DNA from: Cocos nucifera
Lineage: Eukaryota > Streptophyta > Magnoliopsida > Arecales > Arecaceae
DNA length: 64,000 nucleotides
Assembly (NCBI GenBank): GCA_006176705.1
Contig: QRFJ01004963.1
Span: forward strand, 114,939 to 178,938
Direction: 5' to 3'
Positions 13,232-24,203 of the stretch are shown one piece after another (within the stretch, counting starts at the first letter, position 1; every line of letters starts with the position of its first letter). The translations under genes were made by a program, and so were the position numbers. The notes beneath the pieces were generated by a model. It had not been told where the DNA came from and did not search any database. It was given only the letters and a program-made list of their open reading frames with translations.

Positions 13232-13244
13232 TGGTATCAGAGCC
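13232..13244 (+). other. Primer-binding site of element C
   Basis: TGGTATCAGAGCC, two bases after the LTR end. This is the classic plant copia complement to the 3' end of initiator Met-tRNA. Confidence 0.9.
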
Positions 13245-15144
13245 AAGTTGTTATTACATGATTTTTATGCTTATTTAGATTATTTCTTAAATTAGATCTA
13301 ATTTATAATTTAATTATTAAATTTAAAATTTTAAAAAAAAATTAGATCTCACGAACTGCCATAAGATTGTCCTGCTGTAATGTTAACCCTTTACAGTGAA
13401 AAGATTATTCTAGTTCGTGATGATCTGACTTTAATCATAAATTTATTTGATTTATTATAATTTTATTTATAATTTAATAGATTTAAAATAATTTTAAATC
13501 TAAAAATAAAATATTTTAGATTGCATAGATTGCCATAAGGTTGTTCTGCTATAAGGTTTACCTCTTACAGTGAATAGGTTGTCCTAGTACGTACTGATCT
13601 AAAATATTGATCATAAAATTTTAGATTAGATCTAAGAGATTTTATGATCTAATTAAAAATATTTTAATCTAGTTTTAATCTTTATAAATATGTTAGATTT
13701 GATCTAGGAAGATTTATGATTGATTATTATTGAAACTGTTTCAATTAAATGAACCTGTTTAGATTGGATCTAAAGTAGATTCATATTTATGTTACTTATA
13801 TATTGATTATGAATCAAACATGCAACTTGGTTGATAGAACTAAGTTGTAAAAATATTTTACAAATATGAAAATTATTTTCAAAAAATCAGACCCCAACCT
13901 TAAATCCAAAACTTAATTAAGAATTAAGAAGTTGTTTGATTAGGTTCTAGGATTGTAAATTGAAGATCCTATGACATGAATCATAACACATTGGGTTAAT
14001 GGGTTAGTGGGGATTAGGTCCATTAATTGGGTTAGACCTAGAGTTAGATTAAAGAATAAATTTAATTGGAGAATTGACTAAATCTAATCAATTGTTGTCT
14101 TTGATTAGGTCAAGGATTCTCTAGATTAATTGTAGTAGTTGTAGTTGATCAAGTCCATATCTTTAACATGACCCAAGATGGACTTGATTCTTGGCTATGC
14201 GGTCTAGCACGAATTGTTAGGTTGATCTAATTAAAACTAATTAAACCAGTTGGTGTCTAAGGTAAATCAGAGTAGTGATTTTTAGTTGGTAGCCCGCTTA
14301 CCTGGTCATTTTTTATGATGTCTAAGGCAAGTCTGGCAGACCCTTCCACTGATCAAACTTACCTGGCCTCTTGGTGAGATAATATTTTGATCAGATTGCT
14401 TAACTATTCAAGCTGACCTATGTCAGCTAGGTAAATCAGTTTGACTGATTTAGGTGCTCCTAGACCAACCTGTTAATGGTCTCCCTTAAGCTGACTTGGT
14501 AAAGTTAGTGGGAGGATCATGACAAGCTGGTTAATCTGACCTACTCGCTTCTATATATTAAATCCTCTAAAATTATTAGATCCCTAAAATAAAATATTTA
14601 TATGATAATTGGATCATAGCCTCTCATTAAAGTGGATGATAATGGGTCCATCAATTGGATAATCATTGGAGGCCTAAAGGCCTAGTTCTTATCGATTGAT
14701 TGAATTATCATTCATTATATGATCTCCTGGATACATCTTTATAAATGGTGGTTGGGTGGGTGAACCAAAGTTGGGCCTGATCATTCATTGATTAGATGGG
14801 CCAAGTATGGTCATGTTAATGGTTGGACCTAACTGGACCCTTTTCTGAGAAGGCCAAAGCCAATTGATCAGGGCCTGGAGCAAAATTTAATTATTAAAAA
14901 TTATTTAGAGAAATAATTGATTATGAATCTACCCTTAGATATACATGGGTGGGCCAACCAAAGTTGGGCTCATGTACAGTCTATGTGGATTCTAGTACCC
15001 ACTATGGAATTAGGGTAATTCCTCAAATTGAAGGTAGAGGCTATCAATTTGAATAAAATAGTGAGAGAAATCTTTTGATTAAAGTTCAAATTTTTAGATT
15101 TAATGAATCAATTACTAATTAGATTTTGATTTTTCTATGTAGAC
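13245..15144 (+). other. Untranslated leader of element C
   Basis: 1.9 kb without a coding frame between the PBS and the gag ATG. Its first 400 bases hold two tandem hairpin units (13344-13600). The rest is unique to family I and is shared with A (1-1044) and, inverted, G (49766-51661). Confidence 0.82.
13344..13600 (+). other. Twin hairpin units in family I leader
   Basis: Two related units of 83 bases, 174 bases apart. In unit 1 (13344-13426) TCACGAACT at 13349 pairs perfectly with AGTTCGTGA at 13412, extended by AGATC/GATCT; inside is a second stem CTGTAA/TTACAG. Unit 2 (13518-13600) shares the loop text but has a weaker outer stem. Homologous units in G (51310-51563) and H (57231 onward) have different arm bases that still pair. 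A role in RNA packaging, dimerisation or reverse transcription is inferred from position only. Confidence 0.68.
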
Positions 15145-16017
15145 ATGGCCACTTCGTTATCGCTTCGATCATTATTGGATAATAATAAGTTGGTGGGATC
15201 CAACTTCGATAGCTGGTACTGAAAGTTGAAGATTGTCCTTGAGCATGAGCGGATCCTATATGTGCTGACGAATCCTGCACCTGAGCCAGCTACCAATGCA
15301 CGTGGAACAGTCAGAGATACTTATCAAAAGTGGCTCAGTGACCAAACCATGGTGTGCTACATTATGCTTGCTGTGATGAGAGACAAGTTCAATCGTAGGT
15401 TTGAGATAGCTCAGCCAAATGAAATGCTCCAAGTGTTGGAGGATTCTTTTGGCACACTCGATGACGTTGAGAGGCATAAGACTAGTTGCACCATCTTCAA
15501 TACTAGAATGCAGGATGGAGCCTCTATCACTGATCATGTACTGTATATGATCGAGTTGATAGAGCACTTGAGCAAACTCGGCTTTCCCTTGCATGAACAA
15601 TTTGGGAAAGATGTAATGCTGAACTCACTGCCAAAGTCCTATCTCCCTTTCCTTACTCATTATAGAATGACAAAGCCAGAAGTAAACTATCATGGCTTAC
15701 TAGAATTACTTCAGAACTTTGAGAAAGATCACCAGCTCCTTAAAGAGCCAGTGAACTTAGTGGGAGGTTCGTCTTCTAGTTCTCGATCCTTTAGGAAAGA
15801 GAAGAAAAACAAGAAGAAGAAAATAAAGAAGGTGCAAGTTCAGGCTGGGACATTAGTGCAGGACCAGACCAAAAAGATCAAGTTCGATAAGAGTCAAGCT
15901 GAATGCTTCTTTTGCAAGAAGTAGAAGCATTGGAAGAGGAACTATCTTCAGTACATTAACTCCCTGGATCCGAACAGGCAGAGAAAGAAGCAAGCTATTG
16001 CTGGGCAAGGTATTTAA
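15145..16017 (+). pseudogene. gag of element C (family I)
   Basis: The ATG at 15145 opens a copia Gag whose early Trp-Tyr is followed by a TGA at 15220 (Trp to stop type). The rest is open in the same frame to 15924: a capsid-like alpha-helical region (about residues 28-200), a Ser-rich stretch, then a Lys-rich tail leading to the nucleocapsid zinc knuckle (15898-15945). The knuckle keeps CysX2Cys and its His, but has a TAG in the middle and Tyr in place of the last Cys. A TAA at 16015 precedes the protease region. It would form the virus-like particle shell in an intact element. Confidence 0.88.
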
Positions 16018-17360
16018 ATGATAACTCCTTGCAATTTCTCTATTTATGATATTACTGATTGGGTATTGGATATCGATAGCTCTTACCATATTTGCAATTC
16101 ATTGCAGATATTGCGGGTCAGTAGAATATTCGAGCAAGACGAGAGATTCCTAAACATTGGAGATGGAAGACCAGTTCCAATTCTAGCTTTAGAAATTTTG
16201 AAACTTGTATTTGAATCTCATACCATTATTCTTAGTGATTATCATTTTTGTCCTAGTTTCTTTTTAAATATCATTTTTGTAGGCCTTTTGGCCATGAACA
16301 ATTATGAAATTTCAATAAAAAAATGAGTTTGTAATGTCATTATGAATGGTGTTTTTGCTTTCTGTGCACAATTGAACAATGGTGTATATATGTTATCACA
16401 ACCTATTAATGTAGTCTATTCTACTAGCAAGCATCCTAGATTAGATAGTGTATCAGATATCTACTTATGGCACTGTAGGCTAGGTAATATAAACAAGAAT
16501 AGAATAAATAGGTTGACTCAAGAGGGAATCCTCAAAGTCAATGCTTGTGAATCACTTTCAACCTGTGAGTCCTATCTTCTTGGTAAAATGACCAAGTCAC
16601 CTTTTACTGAAAAAGATGAGAGAGCCAATAAGCTCTTAGGTCTAGTATATACTGATGTATGTGGACCAATGAGCACAAGTGCCAAAGATGGATATGTCTA
16701 CTTCATCACTTTCATAGATGATCTATCCAGATATGGATATGTCTATCTGCTGAAACATAAGTCAAATTCTTTTAAAATGTTCAAATGATTTCGAAGTGAA
16801 CTAGAAAAATAAATTAAAAAGAGTATTAAAATTCTTCGGTCTGATCGAGGAGGAGAATACCTTTCTGGTGAGTTTCTTACATATTTAGGAAAGAATGAAA
16901 TTCTCTCCCAATGGACTCCTTCTGGAACACCACAGCATAATGGTGTGTCTGAAAGAAGGAATCGGACTTTGTTAGATATGGTTTGATCCATGATGAGATT
17001 TGCCAGCTTGCCAATATCCTTCTAGGGATATGCACTCGAATTGGCTTGTTATCTATTAAATAGGATTCCAAGTAAGTCTATAGTTAAAATCCCATATGAG
17101 ATATGGACAGGATGTAAGCCAGCACTTTCACATCTTAGGATTTGGGGGTCCCAGCTTATGTTAAATGGTTAGCTACAAACAAATTTGGACCTAGGTCTGA
17201 CAAGTGTACATTCATAGAGTATCCAAAAGAGATCAAAGGATACTATTTCTATCATGCTGATAAACAAAAGGTGTTCGTCAACCTTAGGGCAATCTTTTTG
17301 GAGAAGGAGTTCCTTGGTGAAGGAACTGTTGCCTTTAAGGTTAAACTTGATGAAGTTTAA
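16018..17360 (+). pseudogene. protease and integrase of element C
   Basis: Protease: Asp at 16069 is followed by Ile-Asp instead of Ser/Thr-Gly, so the catalytic turn is lost. Integrase (16342-17360): in the zinc domain the second His reads Asn and the second Cys reads Tyr, while the catalytic Asp (near 16654), Asp (near 16842) and Glu (near 16951) are all present. In-frame stops occur after 16786 and near 16811, and the frame has shifted by the 17142-17360 segment, which carries the integrase C-terminal GKEx-type region. The zinc domain and reading frame are broken although the catalytic triad survives. Confidence 0.85.
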
Positions 17361-19111
17361 CATGTAGAAAGTCCAACACAGAATGTTGAACCTAAGTCAG
17401 ATTTAATCAGATTAGATCTGAAGCCTAGTGAACCTACACCATTAAGGTGATCTGGTAGAGTACCGCACCATCCAGATAGATACTATGAATTCTTGGTCTA
17501 GGATGGTGATCCCATCAAACTCGATGAGAACGATAAGGATTCGATCACTTATATGGATGCGATGCAGAGATCCGACTCTGAGAAATGGCTAGAAGCCATG
17601 AGATCCAAAAAGGATTCTATGAAGGTCAATGATGTATGGACATTAGTTGACCCACTTGAAGGGGTTAAATCCATTTGATGTAAATAGATCTTCAAAAGAA
17701 AAAGGGATGCAGACAGAAAGGTGGAGACCTATAAAGTCCATCTGGTTGCCAAGGGATGTTGTCAATGTTATAGTATTGACTATGATGAGACGTTCTTCTC
17801 TACGGCAATGCTCAAGTCCATTCGAATCATGCTTGCCATTGCTGCCCATCTGGACTATGAGATCTAATAGATGGATGTGAAGATAGCTTTTCTAAATGGA
17901 GAGCTGACCGAAGAGGTGTATATGATACAACCTGAAGGATTCACATCCACAGATGAGTCCAAGGTGTGTAAGCTTCAGAGATTCATTTATGGATTGAAGC
18001 AGGCATCTTGGAGTTGGAGCATGCATTTTGATAAAGTGATCAAAATGTATGGTTTCATTAAGAATGGAGAAGAACCCTGCATTTACAAATGGGCAAATGG
18101 TCTAGTAGTGGTATTCCTTATTTTGTACATGGATGACATTCTCTTAATCAAAAATGATATTCCCGCACTACAAGGTATAAAAGTCTGGTTGTCATCACAG
18201 TTCTCCATGAAGGACTTGGGTGAAGCATCCTACATCCTAGGGATGAAGATCTATAGGGATAGATCTAAAAGGATGCTTGGTACATCCCAGTCCACGTACA
18301 TAGAAACTGTGCTGAAGAGGTTCGGCATGGAGAATTCCAAAAAGAGCTATCTCCTGATAGGCCAAGAAATTTCTCTCTCTAAGAAGGATTGTTCGATAAC
18401 TCCTGAAGAGAAAGAGCATATGAGTAGAATCTCATATACTTCGACAGTGGGGTCTATTATGTATGCAATGACATGTACGAGACTAGATGTAGTGTACTTA
18501 CTAGGAGTGGTGAGTAGATACCAGTCTGACCCTAAAAAAAATCACTGGAAGATGGTTAAAACCATCCTTAATAATTTGAGAAATACTAAGAACCAATGTT
18601 TGGTTTATGGTGAGTTAGATCTGAAGCTTATGGGATTTACAGACTCTAGCTTTCAATCTGACCATGATGATAGTAAAAGTGTGTCAGAGTATATCTTTAC
18701 TCTAAATGGTGGAGCCATTGCTAAAAAAGTTTCAAGCAGCATATAGTGGCTGACTCTGTTTGTGAAGTAGAGTACATGACAGCATCAGATGCAGCAAAGA
18801 AAGCTGTGTGACTGAGAAAGTTCATCATCGAGCTCGAAGTAGCACCCTCGATTAATGGTCCAGTCCTGCTCTACTGTGATAGCACTGGTGCCATAGCTCA
18901 GGCAAAGGAATCGAAGGCACACTAGTGGACAAAGCACATTCTGCACCACTTTTATTTAGTCCATGAGATCGTGGATCGTGGTAACATCAACCTTCCGAAG
19001 ATTGATGGAAAGGAGAACCTAGCTGACCCCTTCACTAAAGCCCTGGCAATCAAGGAGTTCGATAACCATAAGTCGAAGATGGGTATTAGATACTATGCCG
19101 AGTGAATTTAG
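17361..19111 (+). pseudogene. reverse transcriptase and RNase H of element C
   Basis: The RT N-terminal part (about 17500-17870) has several stops, ending in TAA TAG just before the Met-Asp-Val motif. A 292-codon open segment follows (17871-18746) with the RT core, the active site Tyr-Met-Asp-Asp at 18126-18137, the thumb, and the first RNase H Asp (Thr-Asp-Ser near 18640). A one-base deletion near 18720 shifts the frame. The remaining RNase H motifs (Glu near 18770, Asp near 18880) are readable in another frame, and the gene ends at TAG 19109. In an intact element these domains copy genomic RNA into cDNA. Confidence 0.88.
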
Positions 19112-19124
19112 GACAAGTGGAAGT
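19112..19124 (+). other. Polypurine tract of element C
   Basis: GACAAGTGGAAGT lies immediately before the 3' LTR start at 19125. It is the plus-strand primer site. Confidence 0.78.
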
Positions 19125-19990
19125 TGTTAAAAATTATGTCCCAAAGCCAATCATCAACCTATTGATGGTTGAGCTATTTTATAATTATAATTAATTTATT
19201 AATTAAAAAAATATTTTGGCATCTTTTTCATCAGAAGTTTACATCTTTTAATGAACTCTATTATTGTGATGAAGTCCTTAGGACGATTTAATTTCGATAA
19301 AGAGAGGATTTATCGATTAGTCCTTAAATTTGTTCACAACCAAATGATAGGCTGTTAATTAGGACAACAGCATCTATCGAGCATAGGTTGCTATATGCCA
19401 TATAGGTTGGTTGTTTTCTTAACCAAGGAGTATGGAGACACTGGTATGGCATACAAGTGAGATGTATGGTACATGGTCATTGAACGTGATCAACTCTAAA
19501 GCATTCTGCTATCGAGAATGTCTCTAATGGGATATAGGTATAACTATCCCTTAGATCTAAGATCACCTCAGTGACTTGCAAGCAACTCACTGTGCTTTGG
19601 TACCGGACTAACTGAATTTCTAATTCAGCAATAGAAGGCTTTCAAGCATAGTCAAGTACTTGCAAAGTTGGAGTGTGATCAAGATGGAATTAACCACTCC
19701 AAGAGTTGGAGAAGAATGTATCACTATATTTCAATATAGCAAAATTTTAGCCAGGATAATCCATCAGATGGAGTTGATATTTTGAAATACAATATGGACA
19801 ACCTGATCAGAGTTGATAGTTGAACTCTAAGGTATCCTACGAGCATTGTGGTCAAGGGGATGAATTATATGGAAACTATATCTGCATGGATTCTAAGGAT
19901 GGTGTTCTACACCTTCAACCTATCTAACCGTCGGGTATCATTGCTAGATGGTCACTTCAATTGGTACAGAAATTTATTCCTATGCTATTG
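19125..19990 (+). repeat. Truncated 3' LTR of element C
   Basis: Starts TGTTAAAAATTATGTC and matches the C 5' LTR for 866 bp, then switches at 19985-19991 to integrase sequence of element B. The last 1.57 kb of the LTR are absent. The bases TGA fit both partners at the switch. Confidence 0.88.
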
Positions 19991-21170
19991 AAAGAAAAAA
20001 AATTATAAGTGGTTTTCTTATAAATAATCTCTATCAGTTACATATTGATATTTCTATTTTCAATGTCGAGCAAAATGTGAATGCCATAGGATCAAAACGA
20101 CCTAGGGATAGTCTAAATGATAGGTATCTGTGGCACCTTAGGCTAGGTCATATAGTAGAAGATAGGGTTAACAAATTGAAAAAATCTGAGCTATTGAGTC
20201 CGTTGACTTTCAAGTCATATCCGATTTATGAATCATACCTTTATGGCAAGATGACCAAGCTTCCTTTTGTAGGACATGGGAAAAGAGCCACAGAAATACT
20301 TGCCCTAGTACATACTGATGTGTGCATCCCATTTGATGTACCGACTAGAGGCAACTATGTCTGCTTCATTATCTTTATCGATGATTTATCTTGGTACGGG
20401 TATGTGTATTTGATGCGACATAAATCTAAAGCTTTTGAAAAGTTCAAAGAATTCAAACATGAAGTAGAAAAGCAAACCAAAAAACCCATTAAGATTCTTG
20501 GATTAGATCGAGGAGGTGAGTACCTTAGTTGAAAATTTCTAGACTATCTTAAACAAAATGGCATAGTCTCTTAATAGACTCCACCTGGAACACCTCAACT
20601 CAATGATGTTTTAGAATGGAGAAATCGAACCTTATTAGATATGGTTCGATCTATGATGAGCTTCATGGACCTCCTTGAGTTTCTTTGGGGATATAGTCTA
20701 ATGATCGCTATATATTTACTAAATAGAGCTTCCTCTGAAATCATTCCTACCATACTGTATGAGATATGGAATGGTAAGAAATCAAGTCTATGCCACCTCA
20801 GAATTTAAGATTGTCCGGCTCATGTCAAGAGACAACAGGCGAACAAGTTAGAGTATAGGTCCTGTAGAGCTCGGTTCATAGGATATCCTAAAGAGTCATT
20901 AGAATATTATTTCTACATTCTGAAAGACCACAATATGATTGTGAGTCGACATGCCATCTTTCTTGAAAAATAGTTTATTCAAGATGGTGACATTGGAAGG
21001 CAGATTAGGCTTGAGGAGAAAGTCTCCTAAGAGCAACGAGCTAAGAACCCTATGAAACCCAACAGATTGAGCCAGTCCAATCACTACCTCCTCCACCTCA
21101 TAGATTAGAAAGGATTTTTCATCCTCTTGAAAGATACTTAGGTACTATTTCAGAGGACGTAGAGAAAATG
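19991..21170 (+). pseudogene. integrase region of element B, resuming after C
   Basis: Aligns with D from 31825. The zinc domain keeps both His but both Cys read Tyr. The catalytic Asp (near 20318), Asp (near 20506) and Glu (near 20620) are present. Stops include TGA at 20530, TAA TAG near 20573 and TAG at 20971, the last at the same codon as a stop in D (32807). The small minus-strand frame at 20899-21096 is a shadow. Confidence 0.85.
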
Positions 21171-22772
21171 TTCCTCACGAAAAATAGGGTTCATGATGAT
21201 GATCCCAAAACCTATGATGAGATGATATTAGATATCAACTCCGAGAAATGGTTAGAGGCAATGAAGTCAGAGATTGACTCAATGTGCTTGAACCAAGTCT
21301 AGACCTTGGTAGATCCACTTGAAGGTATAATACCTATTGGGTGTAAATGGATCTACAAGAGAAAGATAGGTGCAGATGGGAATATGGAGACATTCAAGGC
21401 TAGGTTAGTGGCGAAAGGATATAGTCAGCGTGAAGGCATTGACTATCGAGATACCTTCTCGCCAGTAGCCATGCTAAAATCCATCCACATATTACTTATT
21501 TTTGCAACCTATTTCAATTATGAAATATGGTAGATGGACTTGAAAATGACCTTCTTAAATGGATATCTTGAGGAAGATATCTATTTGGAATAGCCGCTAG
21601 GTTTCACATCCAGTGATGCTGATCACAAGGTTTACAAGCTGCAAAGGTCCATCTATAGACTTAAGCAAGCATCTCGGAGTTGGAATGCTCGTTTCAATGA
21701 TGTGATCAAATCGTTTGGATTCATTAAGAACAAGGAGGAACCGCGTGTATTCAAAAAGATCAGTGGAAGCGCTGTTGTCTTCCTCGTACTGTACGTGGAT
21801 GACATCCTCCTTATTGAGAATGATATTTTCATATTGACCATAGTTAAAATATGGTTATCAAAAGAGTTCTTTATGAAAGACCTAGGAGAGGCATCCTTTA
21901 ATCTAGAAATTAAGGTCTATAAGGATAGACTGAATAGGATGTTGGGTCTCTCATAAAAGATGTACATAGAGAAGGTACTAAAGAGGTTTAGCATGAAAAA
22001 CTCCAAGAGGGGATTGGTGCCCTTCAGACATGGCATTCATCTCTCCATGAAGATGTGTTCCGACACACTTGAGGAGATTGAATGCATGAGCAAGATCCTT
22101 TATGCTTCGGCAATAGGGAGCCTTATGTATGCCATGCTATGTACACGACCTGATATCGCCCATGCTGTGAGTGTCACGAGGAGATATCAGTTGAATCCAG
22201 GTGAAGAGCACTGAACTTCTATGAAATGCATCTTTAAGTACTTGAGAAGGACTAAGGATATGTTCTTGATTTTTGGTAATGGAGAACTCTAGGTCCAGGG
22301 TTATACAAACTTAGATTTTATGTCTGATATAGATGATCGAAAGTCGACATCTGGTAGTCTATTTGTATGTAATGATAGTATTGTCAGCTGGAAGAGTTTC
22401 AAGCAGACTGTGATAGTAGATTCGACCATGGAAGCAGAGTACATCGCTACATCGAAAGCTGCAAAGGAGGCATTCTAGTACAAGAAGTCCACCGTAGAAC
22501 TCGAAGTGATGCCATCAGATGCCGTCCCTCTGTACTGTGATAATAATGGCGCCATAGCCCTAGCTAAGGAGTCAAGATCTCATCAAAAATTCAAGCACAT
22601 CGAATGGCGATTCCACCTCATCTATGATTACCTTGAGAAGGGTTATGTCAAGGTCAAGAGAGTCGACTCTGCGGACAATGCGGTAGATCCACTATCGAAG
22701 CCTTTAGGCCAGTAGAAGATCTAAGTCCACCTTGAGAAGATGGGACTTAGATTTATAGATAATTGGCTTTAG
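21171..22772 (+). pseudogene. reverse transcriptase and RNase H of element B
   Basis: Open pieces at 21306-21533, 21702-21956, 21960-22214 and 22506-22715 align with D RT/RNase H. The RT active site Tyr-Val-Asp-Asp is near 21795. A TAG at 21534 replaces the Gln of the Gln-Met-Asp motif, another TAG is at 22293, and a TAG at 22477 replaces a Trp codon. The RNase H Asp-Asn-Asn-Gly-Ala block near 22540 is intact, but the first RNase H Asp reads Asn in the Tyr-Thr-Asn-Leu-Asp stretch near 22305. The gene ends near TAG 22770. Confidence 0.85.
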
Positions 22773-22786
22773 GTCAAGTGGGAGTT

Positions 22787-22823
22787 TGTTAGATGTGTGC
22801 CTTAGAAGCCAGATTGGCTAACA
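22787..22823 (+). repeat. 37-bp 3' LTR stub of element B
   Basis: After the polypurine tract at 22773-22786, the LTR begins TGTTAGATGTGTGCC and stops 37 bases later at GGCTAACA, where the ACAAG duplication and E's primer-binding site follow. The final CTAACA is also the reverse complement of the LTR's first six bases, relevant to the inversion model. Confidence 0.8.
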
Positions 22824-22828
22824 ACAAG

Positions 22829-22889
22829 TGGTATCAGATCTCAGTGCTCTAGCCCTACTTTGATTTAACCATCAAAGAGCCAACGATCT
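22829..22889 (+). other. Primer-binding site and short leader of element E
   Basis: TGGTATCAGATC at 22829 is a Met-tRNA primer site with minor decay. Only about 50 bases separate it from the gag ATG at 22890, in contrast to the 1.8-1.9 kb leaders of families I and II. Confidence 0.82.
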
Positions 22890-24203
22890 ATGGCAACCCA
22901 AGTTAGTATTTCTCTGACCGAGGGGCGGTCCATAAACCAACCTCCATTTTCTAATGGGTCAAACTATATCTATTAAAAAGCTCGAATGAAAATATTCATA
23001 TAAGCACTTGACTATGATATATGGAGTGTCATAGTTAATGGAGCATACACACCCACTAAGATAATTGATGGTGTAGAATCAACCAAACCCAAAAAGAAAT
23101 GGGATGATGTTGATAAGAAAATGACTTAACTCAATGCAAAAGCCATGAATGTTTTATATTGTGCTTTAGATATTAATGAATTTAATCACATTTCAATATG
23201 CATATCGGCTAAGAAAATATGGGATAGGTTAGAAGTAATTCATGAAGGCACTAATCAAGTTAAGAAGTCAAAAATTAACATGCTTGTGCACAAATATGAA
23301 CTTTTCAAAATGAAACATGATGAGTCAATAACTAAAATATTTGCTATATTTGCAGACATTATAAATGGTCTTAAAAGTCTTGGCAAGTGTTATCCTAACA
23401 ATGACCTTGTGAGGAAGATTCTTAGATCTTTGCCAAGTACATGGGAGGCCAAAGTGACCGCAATCCAAGAAGCCAAAGATCTAAATGTTTTACCCTTGGA
23501 GAAGCTTCTAGGATTACTAATGACTCATGAGCTAAGCATGAAACAATATCAAGAAGAAGATGTTAAAAAGAAGAAGATAATAGTCCTCAAATCTACCACT
23601 CAATAAGATGAGAAATTCGATGAAACGAAAGATGAAGAACAAGCCAACATGTGCCTTATGGCACATGAAAATGAGGTAAATGCTGAAATCTCAAATGAAT
23701 TTACATTCAAAAAACTTCAAGAAGCCTTTTATAATTTAGTAGATGATTTAAAAAAATTAGGAACTAGAAATAAAGATCTAAAATTTAAGAATTAAGTCTT
23801 GCTAAAAGAAAATGAAATTATCCTAAGTGAAAAACTAGTCTTAACTCAAGAGAACCTAAATTTGAAAAATAAAATTGACAAGCTAAAATCGATAGTTGAA
23901 AATTTTACTTTAAGTTCAAATAAACTTCATATAATTCTTGAAAATCAAAAGATCATTTATGATAAGGCCGGTCTAGGCTATAACCCCCTGAGAAAATAAA
24001 AATTTTTGAAAAATATTTTTGTAGATTTACAAAGAAATTTTTTTTCAAATATTACTTGCTTTAAATGTGGTAAACTAGGATACAAATCTGATACATGTTT
24101 CTCTAACAATTTAAATATAAAAGAAATATGGATTCCAAAAGGAATCATTATGACTAACCTTAAAGGATCCAAGAAAATTTGGGTACCTAGAGTAAGGACT
24201 TGA
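22890..24203 (+). pseudogene. gag of element E (SIRE/Maximus-like)
   Basis: The ATG at 22890 starts one continuous frame of 437 codons with no frameshift, broken only by stops at codons 38, 80, 239, 302 and 370 (23001, 23127, 23604, 23793, 23997) and ended by TGA at 24201. Order: N-terminal SIRE-like capsid segment with Trp-Lys-Ala-Arg near residue 30, a capsid region (85-238), a Glu/Leu/Lys-rich coiled coil (about 300-345) and a zinc knuckle at 24057-24098 where the His reads Tyr. The same frame continues into protease. Decay is by base substitution only. Confidence 0.88.

Larger units (their letters stand above)
10790..19990 (+). mobile_element. Ty1/copia retrotransposon C (family I) nested in B
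   Basis: It has a full 5' LTR (10790-13229), PBS, 1.9 kb leader, gag and pol pseudogenes, a polypurine tract, and only the first 866 bp of the 3' LTR. The left flank in B is AGTAG. No matching right copy exists, because the right junction falls inside the LTR and inside B integrase. It is inactive: stops in every domain and loss of the 3' LTR end. Confidence 0.9.
6696..22823 (+). mobile_element. Ty1/copia retrotransposon B (family II), rearranged and split by C
   Basis: A family II element inserted between the 5' LTR and PBS of E. Its left end is a minus-orientation family II LTR, but leader, gag and pol run on the plus strand and the right end is only a 37-bp plus-orientation LTR start. The flanking ACAAG duplication implies one insertion that was internally rearranged afterwards. 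Element C sits inside its gag-protease region. All genes are pseudogenes. Confidence 0.82.

Noticed and set aside
13232..13244. Possible tRNA-related gene at TGGTATCAGAGCC sites
   Set aside because: These are LTR primer-binding sites next to LTR ends; no cloverleaf can be drawn around them.
22787..22828. B 3' LTR and E 5' LTR both lost in one simple deletion
   Set aside because: First considered, but an E 5' LTR ending in the right bases exists at 5459-6693 and ACAAG occurs on both sides, so insertion of B at the E LTR/PBS boundary explains more.
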